Assembly: GCA_002299865.1 (NCBI GenBank)
Contig: DBNV01000128.1
Coordinates: forward strand, 1 to 7,250
DNA length: 7,250 bases
Direction: 5' to 3'
DNA from: Desulfonatronaceae bacterium UBA663
GTDB lineage: Bacteria; Desulfobacterota; Desulfovibrionia; Desulfovibrionales; Desulfonatronaceae
In this document: positions 6,516-7,250 of the stretch, one piece after another
Numbering within the stretch: the stretch's first letter is position 1
Layout of the letters: each line of letters begins with the position of its first letter
Made by a program: the position numbers and the translations under genes
The notes under the pieces: model-generated
The model's database searches: none
Told to the model about the DNA's origin: nothing
The model's input: only the letters and a program-made list of their open reading frames with translations

Positions 6516-7250
6516 TCATGCGCTGCGCTCGGCGTGCAGACGCGCCAGCATCTCTTGGGTGAATCCTTGATAGTCCTTGCAGCCGGCGGAGCCGGGATCC
6601 AGGTCGCAAACACATTGTCGGCTCAGGTTGGCCTTGTTCAGCGCGGTGTTCCTTCGGATCACGGTCTGAAAAACCGCGTCCCCGAAGAACTCGCGCACCG
6701 CGCCCATGACCATTCGACCGGCCGTCGTCCTGGAGGCGACCATGGTCACCAGCACGCCCAGCAGCCTGATGGCGGAGTTGGTATCCTCGCGCATGGCCTC
6801 GATGGCCTGCATCAAATGATTCGTTCCCTGCAGTGCGTAGAGGGATTCCCCATCCACAGGCAAAACGTAGGCGTCGGAAGCTGCCACGGCATTGGTCACC
6901 AGAGGGCCTTCTATCCGGGGCGGACAGTCCACGAGCACGTAGTCGTACTGGCTGCTGTCCTGCTTGAGCTGGGCCAGCTTCTCCCGCAGTCCGAAAATGC
7001 GTTTGGCTGAGTTGGGCGGCAGTTGGGCAAGTTGCGCATAGGCATCCAGGTTGGACGGAACAAGGGCCAACGTATCGGACACGGTCAGGGAACAGTCGGA
7101 CACACCCAGATCCTTGTCCGCCAGCAGATGGCCGATGGTATGTGAGTGCTCGAAGGGATCCACGCCTCCCAGGGTCAGGGTGGCGTTGCCCTGGGGATCC
7201 ATGTCCACCACCAGCGTGCGCTTGCCCATTCTGGAGAGGACATGGGCCGT
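6516..7250 (-). CDS. ParA/Soj-type partition ATPase (5' end outside window)
   Basis: The visible part is 244 residues and begins in frame at the window edge with TAHVLSRMGKRTLVVDMDPQ. This aligns with the region just after the P-loop of ParA/Soj proteins. The deviant Walker A lysines therefore lie beyond the window, and the internal Met at 7229 is not the start. Visible family marks are VDMDPQGNATLTLG (Walker A' region, about 14-27), DYVLVDCPP (Walker B, about 103-111), the ASRTTAGRMV segment, FGDAVFQTVIRRN, and a C-terminal DLDPGSAGCKDYQGF helix lead. ParA proteins bind ATP, dimerise and usually bind DNA non-specifically, moving plasmids, chromosomes or protein clusters; this is family knowledge. 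The next gene is not a recognisable ParB, so cargo other than DNA is possible. Three cysteines (C-x-C-x8-C) near the C-terminus are unusual. It ends at TGA 6518-6516. Confidence 0.9.
   Translation of the reverse strand, partial: TAHVLSRMGKRTLVVDMDPQGNATLTLGGVDPFEHSHTIGHLLADKDLGVSDCSLTVSDTLALVPSNLDAYAQLAQLPPNSAKRIFGLREKLAQLKQDSSQYDYVLVDCPPRIEGPLVTNAVAASDAYVLPVDGESLYALQGTNHLMQAIEAMREDTNSAIRLLGVLVTMVASRTTAGRMVMGAVREFFGDAVFQTVIRRNTALNKANLSRQCVCDLDPGSAGCKDYQGFTQEMLARLHAERSA

Noticed and set aside
5850..7010. Long rightward frame (386 codons) opposite the TPR and ParA genes
   Set aside because: It runs antisense across two well-supported genes and has no recognisable protein features.

Overview
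The window is GC-rich over most of its length. Its gene content suggests a Gram-negative bacterium, most likely a sulfate-reducing Desulfovibrionales or another former deltaproteobacterium. That assignment is an inference from the cysteine-rich PAS protein at the left end and from general codon composition. No rRNA, tRNA or marker gene fixes it. No insertion sequence, CRISPR array, tRNA or rRNA gene was seen.

Layout: (1) 6-533 (+) encodes a single-domain PAS protein with a conserved-looking cysteine cluster. (2) 534-877 is a markedly AT-richer spacer. It holds several small inverted and direct repeats, a hairpin at 832-855, and a candidate 51-codon reading frame for a small membrane protein (678-833, +). 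(3) 878-5251 (-) is a two-gene efflux operon: a periplasmic adaptor (membrane fusion protein) followed by an RND inner-membrane pump. No outer-membrane TolC-like gene or regulator lies in the window. A palindromic operator-like site (5267-5291) lies just downstream of a -10-like hexamer (5298-5303), before the adaptor start, which suggests control by a dimeric repressor. (4) 5415-7250 (-) is a second operon-like pair: a ParA-type ATPase whose 5' end lies outside the window, then a protein with a basic N-terminus, a long coiled coil and C-terminal TPRs.

How they work together: the adaptor and RND pump would form the inner-membrane and periplasmic parts of a tripartite exporter that recruits a TolC-family channel encoded elsewhere. 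The ParA ATPase and its coiled-coil/TPR neighbour look like a positioning or segregation system in which the partner is not a recognisable ParB. This pair is the best candidate in the window for an undescribed system. The PAS protein has no visible output domain and no clear functional link to the rest.
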